The notes beneath the pieces are model-generated. The model made no database searches, had not been told where the DNA came from, and saw only the letters and a list, made by a program, of their open reading frames with translations. Shown here one piece after another: positions 45,952-57,127 of a DNA stretch of 64,000 bases; position 1 is the first letter of the stretch, and every line of letters begins with the position of its first letter. The stretch comes from Prunus persica. Taxonomy: Eukaryota > Streptophyta > Magnoliopsida > Rosales > Rosaceae. The translations under genes and the position numbers were made by a program. The stretch is taken from NCBI RefSeq assembly GCF_000346465.2, contig NC_034011.1, positions 12,794,196 to 12,858,195 of the forward strand. Reading direction: 5' to 3'.

Positions 45952-45979
45952 GTCGTCTTTTTCACTTTTTGTAGTAGTG
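45952..45979 (-). repeat. CACTA right terminal inverted repeat
   Basis: Reverse complement begins CACTACTACAAAAAGTG, differing from the left TIR at three adjacent positions. Confidence 0.95.
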
Positions 45980-46155
45980 TACCTTAGCCTTGTTCGACTG
46001 CTAGTTCATGCAACTTTGTCGGGTCTCCTCCACTTGCAACTCTTTCTCTCAATTTTCCAAGAGACTCGTAATCAAAATTTTGCACACAAAGAATAAAGAT
46101 TAAAGCAGAGTCCAAACTCCAAAGGATTTAAAAATAAAAAATAAAAGATATAGAG

Positions 46156-46682
46156 TGTTTGCACTACATTCAATCAAGCGTGTCTTGCACCAAAACAACT
46201 AGCATTTGGGCGAACACGCCCTCTTCCTTGCCAAAGGAAGACACTCTTCCTAAGACACTCTTCCTAAGCAGCAGCCACCTGCCGAAGCTCCCGACTGCCG
46301 AAACTCCCAAGCTACCGAACCTAATCCCATGACACATGTCGCCGCCACAGCAACTTGCACAAAGTCCCATATCGAAACTTTGTCCAAAACTCCCACTTTC
46401 ACTCCCTTATAAATAGGGAACAGTACCCGAGTAAAAAGGGTAAACTACTTTCTCACATTTACTGTTACTCTGCCAAAGTTACCACTTATAGCTAACTTAA
46501 GCATCGGAGAGCCTTCAGCCGGCACCACACCAGTGTCCGAAGCTTAACGATTGCTTCTCCCATTTTTTCTTCTGCAGGTTACCTCCATACCCAAGGCCTT
46601 AGCCTTCTTCCCTGCTGAAGACTCGACACACCTCATCACTAAGTTGGACTCAATATTGGCAGGGCCATTTTTAGCATCAACA
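46156..46682 (+). repeat. E3 5' LTR
   Basis: Contains TATAAATA at 46408-46415, the likely promoter core. ACACTCTTCCTAAG is duplicated in tandem near 46240-46270, which explains its extra length over the 3' LTR. Confidence 0.96.
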
Positions 46683-46704
46683 GTTTGGCCCCGTCTGTGG
46701 GAAG
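46683..46704 (+). other. E3 primer-binding site
   Basis: GTTTGGCCCCGTCTGTGGGA directly follows the 5' LTR. It differs by one base in the core from the E2 site (TGGCGCCGTC), consistent with a decayed tRNA-Asp primer site. Confidence 0.7.
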
Positions 46705-46794
46705 CGACACTCGAATCCCTAACTTTCTCTACCAGCCTAGTTGGCTCCTTCACCTATCAAGCCCCGTCGCCTCTTCTTCACCCCACACTTTGCT

Positions 46795-49700
46795 ATGCCT
46801 ACCGAGGATAGCCACGATACCCAGCACAATACCCCCCGCGATGGTACTTCCTCAAGGAAACCTTCGGCAGATGCCAATCTCTAAGTATAAGTGGAGCGCC
46901 TTCGCGACAGTGTTACTAAAATGTCGGAGAAATACGAGCATCTTCATTGTATGAATGTTGAACTGCAGCATGGCTATCGTGTTCTAAAGCGAAACTAGGA
47001 GAGGACTCACACCCAGGATGCTCAACAAGACCTCACCCAGAATGTTGGACATACCCAGCCAAACCAGCCCATACACTCTAGCCACAGCGCCCCAGCCCAA
47101 TCTAGGCTCTGAAAGGGTAAAGTTCACCTTCATCCAGAACTGACCCAGTCGAGACTCCTTTGCATTCCCCCGCCGAATAACCGGTCTCATGAACCAGTCA
47201 GGATCTACAGAGATTGCAAGGACCGTATCTCGGACCGTCAACCGGAGCTGATCCCTATTCTTATTAGCCTCGAAGACCCACGGGTGACGCACCTGGGCCC
47301 CCCACTAGAGCCCACCCACTTACCCGATGAGGAGGGCGTAAGGGACTCGGATAGCTGAGAATTTTATAATTCAGAAGCTTGGCCACCTTACCACACCGAG
47401 GCCCCCAACTCCTGCCCGCCCGCAGGCCTTCAGCACCCGAGACTCTCCCTCATGCCAACCCGGCCATGAGGCTTTTCTTTGAGAAAGTTCGGCATCTGGA
47501 GAGCGAACAACATCGCAGCCATCAACCCCTCTGGCCAAAACCACGACCTGGGCCCTTTACTGAATGTATCCTCAACTACCATCAGGAGAAGGATATCTAG
47601 CTGCTCCGTATCGCCTTCTACACTGGCACAGAGGACCCTCTCACCCATATCCACTCCTTCCAGTCTGCCCTTGGGTGCAAAGGCCTCACTGACGAAGGCA
47701 TGTGCCTCTTCTTCCCTTCCACCCTCAGCGGCACAGCCCCAAACTGGTTCTATAGGCTCCACTCCCGCACCATCAACTTATTCGACAGTCTCAAGCAGAC
47801 CTTCCTGGACCATTTTATGATCCAGACTGATCGCCTATACTCCGCTGACGACTTGTATATGCTTCGGCAGGGTGAGAACGAACCCCTTCGGGAGTACGCA
47901 GCCCGGTTAAGTCACGAATACTCCCACTGCCCAAAGACTGACGATCGAGCTGCCTTCGGGGCTTTAAAGAGTGGCATCCGCGAGTCCAACTTTCGCTACC
48001 TGGTTCATAGCAACAGTTGGTACACATATGCAGAGCTAATGAAGCAGGCAACGGTTCACGTCAAGGCTCAATACTTCAATTCCAAGCATGGCCCAGCCAA
48101 CTTGGTTTGTAACACTTTCACTGATCCTCCACCTGCTTCAGTTCCTGCCCCAGCCCTACCTTAGCATTCTACTCCCGCCCCAAGTACCCAGGGTACCCCA
48201 CACCCAAAAAGGAAGGATAGCTACCAGCATCCCTTCAGCAATAACAAACGTGGCAGACATGGCAACCACCACCAATCTAGTAGAAGCAACCCTCCCAAGA
48301 CAAGTGATCGGGCCCCACTTCCCTTCACACCCGGGCCCAGATTCGAGGTCTTCACCACCCTCAACACCACCTATGAGAACGTCTTGGAGACTGTCCGGCA
48401 AGCCTATGCCAAACACGGGCATCTTCTACCGCTTTCATCAATTCAGCAGCCATGACACCGAATCTTGTGTTGCCTTGCGCAACATCATTGAAGGGCTCAT
48501 CCATGAAGGGAAGCTGGACAACCATGTGCACAACCTCGCACTCCCACCTAACCCTCACCAACGGCAGATCAACATGATCTCCACCATCAGTGGTGGTCCT
48601 ACCTTGGCTGGAACCTCCAACAACTCCATCAAACATTATGTTCGCTCCACCTATGTGCACCAGGTCTTCAACACCGAGCAAGGACGCTTGCCGAAGACCC
48701 AAAAATCAGGCTGGGCCCCCATTACCTTCTACGAAGAGGAGGAGCGCGGTGTTATCCTCCCCCATGATGACCCACTCATTATCCGTGCAGACATTTCTAA
48801 CTTCGATGTTGGAAGTATCTTGGTGGACACCTGCAGCTCGGTCAGTGTGATGTTTGTTGACGCTTTAATGAGCTCCAGGTCCCGTCTCACTTACTCGACC
48901 GAAGCATCACACCCCTTGTGAGCTTTTCTGGTGTTGTTGTCCAGCCCATTGGAAGCATTCATCTCCTTATATCTATAGGAGCCGCATCCCAACGAGCGAC
49001 GATCACCACCCCCTTCCTCATTGTTGACTGTCCCACAGCTTACAACGTCATCCTTGGGCGCCATGCCTTGGCCCAAATAAGGGTTTTTATTTCCACACAT
49101 ATGCTGCTGCTGAAGTTCCCTATGCCCAATGGCACAGGCACAGTGCGCGACGACCAACTTGGCTCCCGAAGCTATTATGCTTGAGCAGTCAAATCCATCA
49201 ATGGCTAACATAGGACTGAGGCCCTCGTAGTAACAAAGGGTCCAGCCCCTCCTCAAGCTGGCACTAAACGACCTGAGGACCCTAGGGAGGATTCTGTCAC
49301 ACATTAGGCCGAACCTGTGGTAGACCTGGAGCTGGTTACTTTTCATGATGACATCCCAGATCGGCAGGTCCGGATCGGCACCTCCCTCTCACAAGAGCTT
49401 CGCTCTGACCTCGTCGCCTTCCTCCGCCTCAACTCTGAAGTCTTCACATGGTCCTACAATAACATGTCTGGCATATCACCAAACATCAAATCCCATGGAC
49501 TGAGTGTTAATCCTGCCGTCTGACCCATTCGACAGAAGCGTCGTGCTTATGACCCCGAGTGCTATAAGGCCATGAGGGCAGAGATGGATAGACTGAGTGG
49601 TATCGGATTCATCAAGGAGGTTGACTATCCCACATGGCTGGCTAATGTAGTGATGGTCCGCAAACCAAGAAAGGGCTGGCGCATGTGTGTAGATTACACC

Positions 49701-52444
49701 AACCTTAATTGGGCTTGCCCGAAGGATCGCTTTCCTCTACCCCGTATTGACCAGCTGGTTGACGCCACCGCTGGCCATTCCCTCCTCAGCTTTATGGATG
49801 CTTACTCAGGGTACAACCAGATCTTCATGCACCCCGAGGACCAAGCCCACACCTCATTCATTACGGATTGTGCCCTATACTGCTATAAGGTGATGCCCTT
49901 CTGCCTCAAGAACGCCGGGGCTACTTATCAACGACTGGTGAACAGCCTCTTCGCCTTACTGATTGGCAACATAATGAAGGTATACGTTGATGACATGCTA
50001 GTCAAGAGTCGCACTGCTGACCAGCACATCCCTAACCTCTCTGCCATGTTCACCATCCTGAAGCAGTATAGAATGAGGCTCAACCCCACAAAATGTGCAT
50101 TCGGGGTGGCTTCGGGCAAATTCCTCGGCTTCATGATCAGCTAGAGAGGTATTGAGGCCAATCCAGAGAACATCCAAGCCATCTTAGAATGACGATACCT
50201 AAGACGATCAAAGACATTCAAAGTCTTACAGGGCATGTCACAGCCTAGACCAAATTTATCTCCAAGGCCACTGACCGCTGCGCCCCATTCTTCAAGGCAC
50301 TTAAGGGTAGTAAGCGAAGCATTACCTGGATTGCCTAGTGTGACAAGGCTTTCAGCGAGCTCAAGGAGTATATGGGCCGGGCCCCTTTATTGTCAACCCC
50401 TGAGCCCGGAGACATCCTCATGATTTATCTCTCCGTCTCGATTACGGCGATTAGCTTTGTGCTCATCCGACCAAGGGATAGCGCGGAGCACCCAGTGCAT
50501 TATGTTAGCAAGGAATTGCAGGGCGCCGAGGTTCGGTACCCAGACATTGAGAAACTAGCGTTCACCCTGGTAGTCTAGGCTAGATGCCTCAAACCATACT
50601 TCCAAGCTCACATCATCCATGTCTTAACCAACCACCCGCTCAGACAGGTGTTGCAGAAACCTGAAACTTCTGGGAGGTTGGTTAAGTGGGCCATTGAACT
50701 TGGTGAGTTTGATATCCACTACAAACCCCGCCCAGCTACAAAGGGCCAGGCCGTCGCTGACTTCATATCAGAATTCACAGAACCCCAAGCATCAGCTACT
50801 ATCCAGATCATAACCGAACCCAATCTCCCTTTGGGCAAGACCACGCCGCCAGCAAAGGCACTCTAGACCTGACCCACCCCCCATGGACCTTGTATGTGGA
50901 TGGCTCCTCCAATGCCCGAGGATGTGGGGATGGTCTCGTTCTCATCTCCCCAGACAAGGTTGTCCTTAAGTACGCCCTCCGCTTCAAATTCTACGACAGC
51001 CTATCTCCAGCATGCCCGCCACTTGCTTACAAACTTTGACACTCATCTTATAAGCCAAGTACCACGCTCTGAGAACAGCCATGCTGATGCGTTGGCCAGG
51101 CTAGCCTCGGCCTTAGAGCAGGGCATAGGTCGCAACATCCACATCGAGTTCTTGGACCAACCCAGTAGACAAACCCCCCTCATCTGTACCATTGATCACA
51201 ACCCTACATGGATGGACCCTATCCTTCAAGTTTTTGCAGAACCAAACACTACCAGCTGATTCTACTGAGGCAAGACGCGTTCGCTATAGCTCTGCCCAAT
51301 ACTTGATCATTAACAACTCCCTATACAAGCGTGGCTTCAGCCTTTCCTACCTCCGGTGTATGACTCTAGAGGAATGCAATTATGTCCTTCGGGAAATTCA
51401 TGAAGGCATCTGCGGCAACCACTCGGGCGCACGCTCACTAGCTCATAAGGCAATTCGCTAAGGATACTTTCGGCCCTCACTTCACACTGATGCCCAGGCC
51501 TTCACCTAGAGGTGCGATAAGTGTCAATGATTTGCTAACATCCCACAACTCCCAGCTGAACCATTGATAGCCATGGTTAGCCCTTGGCCATTTGCCCAAT
51601 GGGGACTAGACCTCATTGGACCTATGCCTGAAGGCAAGGGTCATGTCAAGTACGCATCGTAGCAGTAGACTACTTCACCAAATGGGCCGAAGCTGAAGCC
51701 TTAGCCACCATCACTGCAGCCCGCATCAAAACTTTTGTCTGGCAGAATATCGGTTGTCGCTTCGGCATCCCCAATACCATCATCATAGACAACGGCCGGC
51801 AATTTGACAATGCAAAATTCAAACAATTTTTCTCCAACCCCAAGATCTGTCTTTGCTTCGCCTCCCAGGCCCATCCACTGTCTAATGGCCGGGTCGAAGC
51901 CGTGAACAAAATTATAAAGAAAACCATGAAAATGAAGCTTGACAAAGCCAAGGGTTGTTGGCCAGAGCTACTCCCAGAAGTTCTTTGGTCCTACTGCACC
52001 AATTTCCGTAGCTCCAAGGGCGAAACACCGTTCTCTCTTTCTTTTAGTATCGAGGCAGTGGCACATGTTGAGATTGGCCAGCCCACATACCGAACCTCCA
52101 CTTATGAGGCCAAGGCCAATGACAAGTAGTTAGCCCTGAATCTCGACTTCAGTGATGAGCTTCGTTACCAATCCAACATGCGCAACGTCGCGTACAAACA
52201 GCGTGTCGCCAAGTACTACGACTCCCGAGTCAAACCCCGTGTGTTTAAAACTGGGGACTGGGTCATGCGCAAAGTCTCCTTGGCCACCAAAAACCTTACT
52301 GACGGTACCTTAGGCCCCACATGGGAGGGTCCTTACGAGATCACCAAGGTCTGCCACCCCGGCACGTATCAACTTCGCAACCCAAAAGGCAAGACCCTGC
52401 CTCATCCGTGGAACACTGATCATCTCAAGTACTATTATAAGTAA
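46795..52444 (+). pseudogene. E3 gag-pol polyprotein, many lesions
   Basis: Starts at ATG 46795 (MPTEDSHDTQHNTPRD) but soon meets a stop. Recognisable in order: capsid (NWFYRLHSRTINLFDSLKQ, RLYSADDLYMLRQGENE), degenerate zinc knuckle (FHQFSSHDTESC), protease with DTCSS instead of DTGSS (48822-48840), reverse transcriptase (RMCVDYTNLN, SFMDAYSGYNQIF, YVDDMLVKSRTADQ, 49572-50144), RNase H (VHYVSKELQGAEVRY), a partly deleted second RNase H (51000-51110; SHADALARLASALE), integrase (EGICGNHSGARSLAHKAI, CDKCQ, IIDNGRQFD) and a C-terminus (GTLGPTWEGPYEITK, HPWNTDHLKYYYK) ending at 52444. Stops and shifts occur throughout, so it is inactive. Confidence 0.93.
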
Positions 52445-52823
52445 ACATCCCTAGACCCTAAGATATTACATTTTCTTTAATATTGGTCTTGAGCCTTGAC
52501 TCATCCATTTGTACTTACTATCTTTCGACACCCGCTTAATAAAGGCACATGACCCGGGCCTATTTTTACTCATTCTCACCTATTCAGTCCATAGAATACA
52601 TAAATCAACAACTTATCTTAACCATCACAAAAGTAACCCTGCCTTATGACAGGGCAATATCCATACAAAACAAAGTGAAGTCCAAACCAAATGCTAAAAG
52701 TACACCATAAGCAAAATGCTAAAGGTACATAGCCCTCAGGCATCGGCACGCTCATCCTACTCCTCCTCGGTGGTAAGCTCGGCACCTAGGGTAGACTCGC
52801 CCCCAGTGGCATCGGCACCCCCC
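52445..52823. other. Spacer between E3 pol and the antisense gene 3' end
   Basis: Holds AATAAAG at about 52538 and an AT-rich stretch. The pol and antisense transcripts would converge here. No coding region. Confidence 0.5.
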
Positions 52824-55109
52824 TCACCAGACATCAAGACTAGTGGCACCGGAGGACGAAGGGGACTCGAACAGCAGCTTCCGACCAAGAGGAATGGGAG
52901 GTGGAGTGCCACTGGTGTCGAAGTTTATATCCAACTCTGGATTAAACCTCGCCACCGTCTTCTCCCAACCGAATTTCTCCTCGACCATCGCATCAAGCAC
53001 AAGGTTCTTGAACCCCTCAGAACCTTTGTACTCCTCAATGGCCTTGACACGAGACACAACTAGCTCCTTCACCTTCTTCCGTTCCTCCTCAACCCTGGCA
53101 TCCTCTACCGCCACCAGCCGCCGAGATGTCTTATTTAGCTCTCGCTCTAGTCGCCTCACCCTCAACTACAGCGCGTTCCTCTCTCGAAGGGCAGCCTGAG
53201 CCATAGCAGTAGCGGCCTTCGCTGCCTCTAAGTGGTGCCTCGCCAAAGCCACCTCCCTCTCCGCCCTCACCAGGGTAAGGTACATGTCCCCAAAGGCCTG
53301 CAAAACACATTGTCATCAGCTAGACTTCACTCCATAAACAAACTACTCGAAAATCAACTAAAACACTAGACCACTTACGTTAGCCGCAGAGAGAATCGAT
53401 TTCCAGACCCGGTTAGAGAAATCCGTAGCCCTGGTCTGAGCGAGCTCCCCTACATCAATCTTTACCCAGGTCAAGAAGACGTTCACAAGGGGCACTTCTT
53501 GGCGGTGCATTGCCAGGGTCACCTCATTTGCCTCCTGACGAACTGAGGCAAAATCTGTATCCTCCATATCCGCAGGGAACAACTCCTCCAGCCCAAGTGG
53601 TAGCTTCGGTGGGGGATCCAAATCAAAGGGTGGCAGTACTGTCGAACCCAAGAACATCACAGATGGAGGTCTCTAGACCCCTCCGCTTCTTCTCCAACTC
53701 AGCCAGTAAACCATCATCCTCCTACCAAGGCTACTTCTCTGCGACCCGCTCCCCTTCCCTTCAGCAGCACTGGCCGAGCCCTTCGCCTGTGTCTTCTTCA
53801 CCCTGTTCGCCCTATCCTTCTCTTTCCTTTCTCGCAGCTTCCGCTGCCTCTCCTCTGGATCCACAGCTACCTGTGGCGAACCCTCCACCGACACCACCGT
53901 CTTCTGTACCTCAGCCACTGCAAAAACCATAACAGGGTAACCGTTAACATACAAAGGTGACATCGCCCAAAAAAAAAGAAGAAGCACTTACTGCCTTGCA
54001 GCAGCCCCGATTCTAACAACAGCTGGGGCGTAACAATGTTCTGTTCAACCCGCCTCTCCTCAGAGACCTCCCTCCTCATGAACTCAATCTCCTCCTCTTC
54101 CTCCCTCGTGACTGGGCGACACTTCACTGAACCTGCAAAAAGATCTTAGTTCCCTAACCTTAGGCAACAAAGACACGCAACGGCACACGCAAACAAAACA
54201 ACACTAAGGCAGGAAAAGACAAGGACCTATTGACTGAAAGTGCATAGGCATGTGTCCGCTGGCCACCCTCCCAGGCCAACACTCCCAATCACCAAAGGCC
54301 AGGAACCACCGATTCCTCCACGTCTTCTGTGAGGAAGGTTTGTGCCCATTAAAATACCCCATTTCCTTTGCCTTTCGACAATTCACCTGCACCCAACCAA
54401 AGTTACCCTGCTGTTTGGAAACAGAGTAGAGGTGCATGAACTGCTCAAATGATGGCTCCCCTTGCTTGGCCGACCACCAAGATACGTACACGCCATGCAA
54501 GATGATCCAAAAGTTGGGGTTGTACTGCCCCAATGCATAGCCCAGCCTCGCCAGCATCATCTATACCAAGGATGTAGTGGTAACCTCAAACCACTCCTAA
54601 ACATGACTGAGAACACCATCACACATCCCTCAAGTGGATACCTCGCCTCTTCGGTAGGTGTTGGCAACCTCAGTCCCACACAGTCCTGTATCTGGAAATC
54701 TACCTTCAGCTGCTCCAACTCATAAATGGTCAACTTGTTCCTCCTCGGCAAAGGAACCCCAACTGGCACACTCATGCCGACGGAGACAACCACCACAGTC
54801 CCAGACCCAGAAGCCTCAACCTGACCGCTGGAACTGACTTATGATGCCTGTGTTATACCCAAAACTCGGTTGGCAACAGCCTCCAGGGTAACGTAGTTCC
54901 TCTAATCTCTCGATCGGCATCCCCTCATAGTTCACTGACTGCCCTTCTTCCCCCACTTTACCCTGTTCCACTATGAACCCCTCTACCAAGTCTTCAGACT
55001 CAGTACTCTCATCTTCCATACCCAAGGCTTCAACACTCTCTAAGTCTTTCCCACTGAAGGCATGGGAACTAGTTGGACTTTGACTTTCTCTTTTAGAGTT
55101 ATAAGACAT
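52824..55109 (-). pseudogene. E3 antisense gene: 'putative gypsy type transposon' domain plus coiled coil
   Basis: On the minus strand ATG 55109 starts MSYNSKRESQSPTSSHAFSG and an acidic stretch. Then, after a frameshift, comes SVPVGVPLPRRNKLTIYELE, RLPTPTEEARYP, GLRLPLHP, LGYALGQYNPNFWIILHGVY, GEPSFEQFMHLYSVSKQQG and SSQKTWRNRWFLAFGDWE. This is the same family as the E2 antisense protein (shared GQYNPNFW, GEPSxEQF, QKxWRNR, GDWE). Downstream fragments include a Ser/Lys-rich part (about 53700-54000), FASVRQEANEVTLAMHRQEV (about 53520) and a C-terminal coiled coil (RRLERELNKTSRRLVAVED, 52824-53165). Broken by several lesions. Function unknown. Upstream: leader intron, TATA box and repeat array. 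Confidence 0.8.
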
Positions 55110-55278
55110 CTACAAACACAGAAATATAGAAACTAATGGGCACGCAAAGATTGAATGCAAGTCTTTAGACATATCCTATGATGTTCATACAAATTCATCT
55201 CCGTTCCTTGTTTATTCATACAAAACTCATCCTCAACATGCTCTTTCATTCAAAAACAATGGAAAAAACAAGAAGTAC
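55110..55278 (-). other. Leader intron of the E3 antisense gene
   Basis: On the minus strand the donor is AATAAG/GTACTT and the acceptor is TTTGTAG directly before ATG 55109. Its position and acceptor match the E2 antisense leader intron. Confidence 0.65.
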
Positions 55279-55473
55279 CTTATTATCCACACCGTAGAGG
55301 TTTGCGAAAAATCTCGCCGCCATGTACAAGGGCCCGGGAATTGACTATGACCAGGAATAAACCTTGCCGGAAATCGCCAACCGCCGAAAATCGCAAATCG
55401 CCAATTGACGGAAATCTCCTAGAGTTTTTCGAAATTTTTTGCAAGTGCCTTCCCTTTTCCTGTTTTGCCCCCC

Positions 55474-55483
55474 TTTTATAAAT
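55474..55483 (-). promoter_or_regulatory. TATA box of the E3 antisense gene
   Basis: Minus strand ATTTATAAAAGG, about 370 bp before the ATG and between the leader intron and the 67 bp array. Same relative order as in E2. Confidence 0.6.
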
Positions 55484-55601
55484 GCTCAAGGGAATCCAGA
55501 AGGTGAACCATCGCCCAAACCCCAACGGTCGGAACGACGCCTCGACCTCACAAAAAACTTCAAATTCCACGCCACGTGGCATCCTCGCATGCGACTTGCA
55601 T

Positions 55602-56380
55602 GATAACGTCATCCCTACCGTTCGGCACCCTGCGTGCTGAACGTGCATGGGACTCGCATGTGATGTGCACACTGACGTCATCCCTACCGTTCGGCATCCT
55701 CCGTGCTGAACGTACATGGGACCATGCCACTCGCATGCTAACGTCATCCCTACCGTTCGGCACCCTCCGTGCCGAACGTGCATGGGACTCGCATGCGCTG
55801 CACATGCTGACGTCAACCCTACTGTTCGGCACCCTCCGTGCCGAACGTGCACGGGGCTTGCATGTGACGCGCATGCTAACGTCATCCCTACCGTTCGGCA
55901 CCCTCCGTGCCGAACGTACATGGGATGCATGCGACTCACATGCTAACGTCATCGCTATCGTTTGGCACCCTCCGTGCTGAACGTGCATGGGACTTGCATG
56001 CGCCGCGCATGCTGACGTCAACCCTACCGTTCGGCACACTGAGTGCCGAATGTGCACGGGACTCACATGCTGATGTCATCCCTATCGTTCGGCACCCTCC
56101 GTGCCGAACATACATGGGACGCATGCGACTTGCATGCTAACGTCATCCCTACCGTTCGGCACCCTCCATGCCAAACGTGCATGGGATCGCATGCGACGCG
56201 CATGCTGACGTCATCCTTACCGTTCGGCACCCTCCGTGTCGAACGTGTAGGGGACTCACATGCGACATGCATGCTGACGTCATCCCTACCATTCGGCACC
56301 CTCCGTGCCGAACGTGCAGGGGACTCACATGCGACATGCAGGTCAGCATCATCTCTACCGTTTGGCACCCACCCTGCAGA
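55602..56380. repeat. ~67 bp tandem array, 12 units, upstream of the E3 antisense promoter
   Basis: Units start near 55618, 55686, 55751, 55819, 55889, 55957, 56025, 56081, 56149, 56217, 56286 and 56355. Each contains a 9 bp hairpin (GTTCGGCAC, loop CCTCC, GTGCCGAAC), one or more GCATG(C) palindromes and an ACGTCA site. In at least five units it is a full TGACGTCA palindrome (a bZIP-type site). Unit length varies from 56 to 70 bp. Short frames on both strands are repeat by-products. Confidence 0.93.
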
Positions 56381-56445
56381 ATGAATAAACTAGACCTTGC
56401 TCCCAGTCCCTTTCAGCACCCCATAGTCCCCTTCAGCACCCCTCC

Positions 56446-56461
56446 AAAAAAAAAAAAAAAA
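56446..56461. repeat. Poly(A) run
   Basis: Sixteen A's followed by GGGAAGGAG, between the 67 bp array and the 3' LTR of E3. Origin unclear. Confidence 0.8.
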
Positions 56462-56616
56462 GGGAAGGAGATGGACGCCTTCTGGCTTACGAACTTGGGA
56501 CACTCAGGGATTCCCTATGGCACCCGCTATAACAACATGCTTGATCTCATTACACAACTTTTCACAAGTTCCCAAACCAGAAGTCGCTTCTTAGTTGACA
56601 ACTTGGGGGACTATTG

Positions 56617-57127
56617 TTTGCACTACATTCAACCAAGCGTGTCTTGCACCAAACCAACTAGCATTAGGGCAAACACGCCCTCTTCCCTGCCAAAGAAAGA
56701 CACTCTTCCTTAGCAGCAGCCACCTGCCGAAGCTCCCCACTGCCTAAGCTCCCAAGCTACCAAACCTAATCCCAAGACACATGTCGTTGCCACAGCAACT
56801 TACACAAAGTCCCACATCGAAACTTTGTGCAAAACTCTCACTTTCACTCCCTTATAAATAGAGAACAATACCCGAGTAAAAAGGATAAACTACTTTCTCA
56901 CCTTTACTGTTACTCTGCCAAATTTACCACTTATAGCTGACTTAAGTATCGGAGAGCCTTCGGCCGGCACCACACCAGTGTCCGAAGCTTAACGATTGCT
57001 TCTCCCATTTTGTCTTCTGCAGGTTCCCTCCTTACCCAAGGCCTTAGCCTTCTTCCCTGCTGAAGACTCGACACACCTCATCACTAAGTTGGACTCAATA
57101 TTGGCCGGGCCATTTTGAGCATCAACA
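56617..57127 (+). repeat. E3 3' LTR
   Basis: Preceded by the polypurine tract ACTTGGGGGACTAT (56603-56616). Ends at the TAGAG target duplication. Confidence 0.96.

Larger units (their letters stand above)
31763..45979 (-). mobile_element. CACTA (En/Spm-type) DNA transposon, 14.2 kb, apparently complete
   Basis: Ends start CACTACTACAAAAA on both strands (28 bp TIRs, 25 of 28 matching) and are flanked by a perfect 3 bp duplication TAC (31760-31762; 45980-45982). Long subterminal regions are packed with ACGACGGT/ACCGTCGT/GACGT-type motifs. Two minus-strand genes, a TNPD-like transposase (33124-36474) and a Transposase_24/Ulp1 gene (39246-42837), can be spliced into uninterrupted frames. A captured RPN6 fragment lies near the right end. 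With intact termini and both genes readable it could be autonomous, but expression is unknown. Confidence 0.96.
46156..57127 (+). mobile_element. E3: Tat-type Ty3/gypsy retrotransposon, 10.97 kb
   Basis: LTRs 46156-46682 (527 bp) and 56617-57127 (511 bp) start TGTTTGCACTACATT and end GCATCAACA, flanked by a perfect TAGAG duplication (46151-46155; 57128-57132). By hand count they differ at about 31 sites (about 6%) plus a 16 bp tandem duplication in the left copy, so E3 is several times older than E2. Gag-pol on the plus strand is broken in many places. An antisense gene on the minus strand sits between pol and the 3' LTR, as in E2, behind a 67 bp repeat array. Confidence 0.96.

Noticed and set aside
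55576..56384. Long reading frames on both strands in the 67 bp array
   Set aside because: They are repeats of the array read in different frames, with no domain and no start context.
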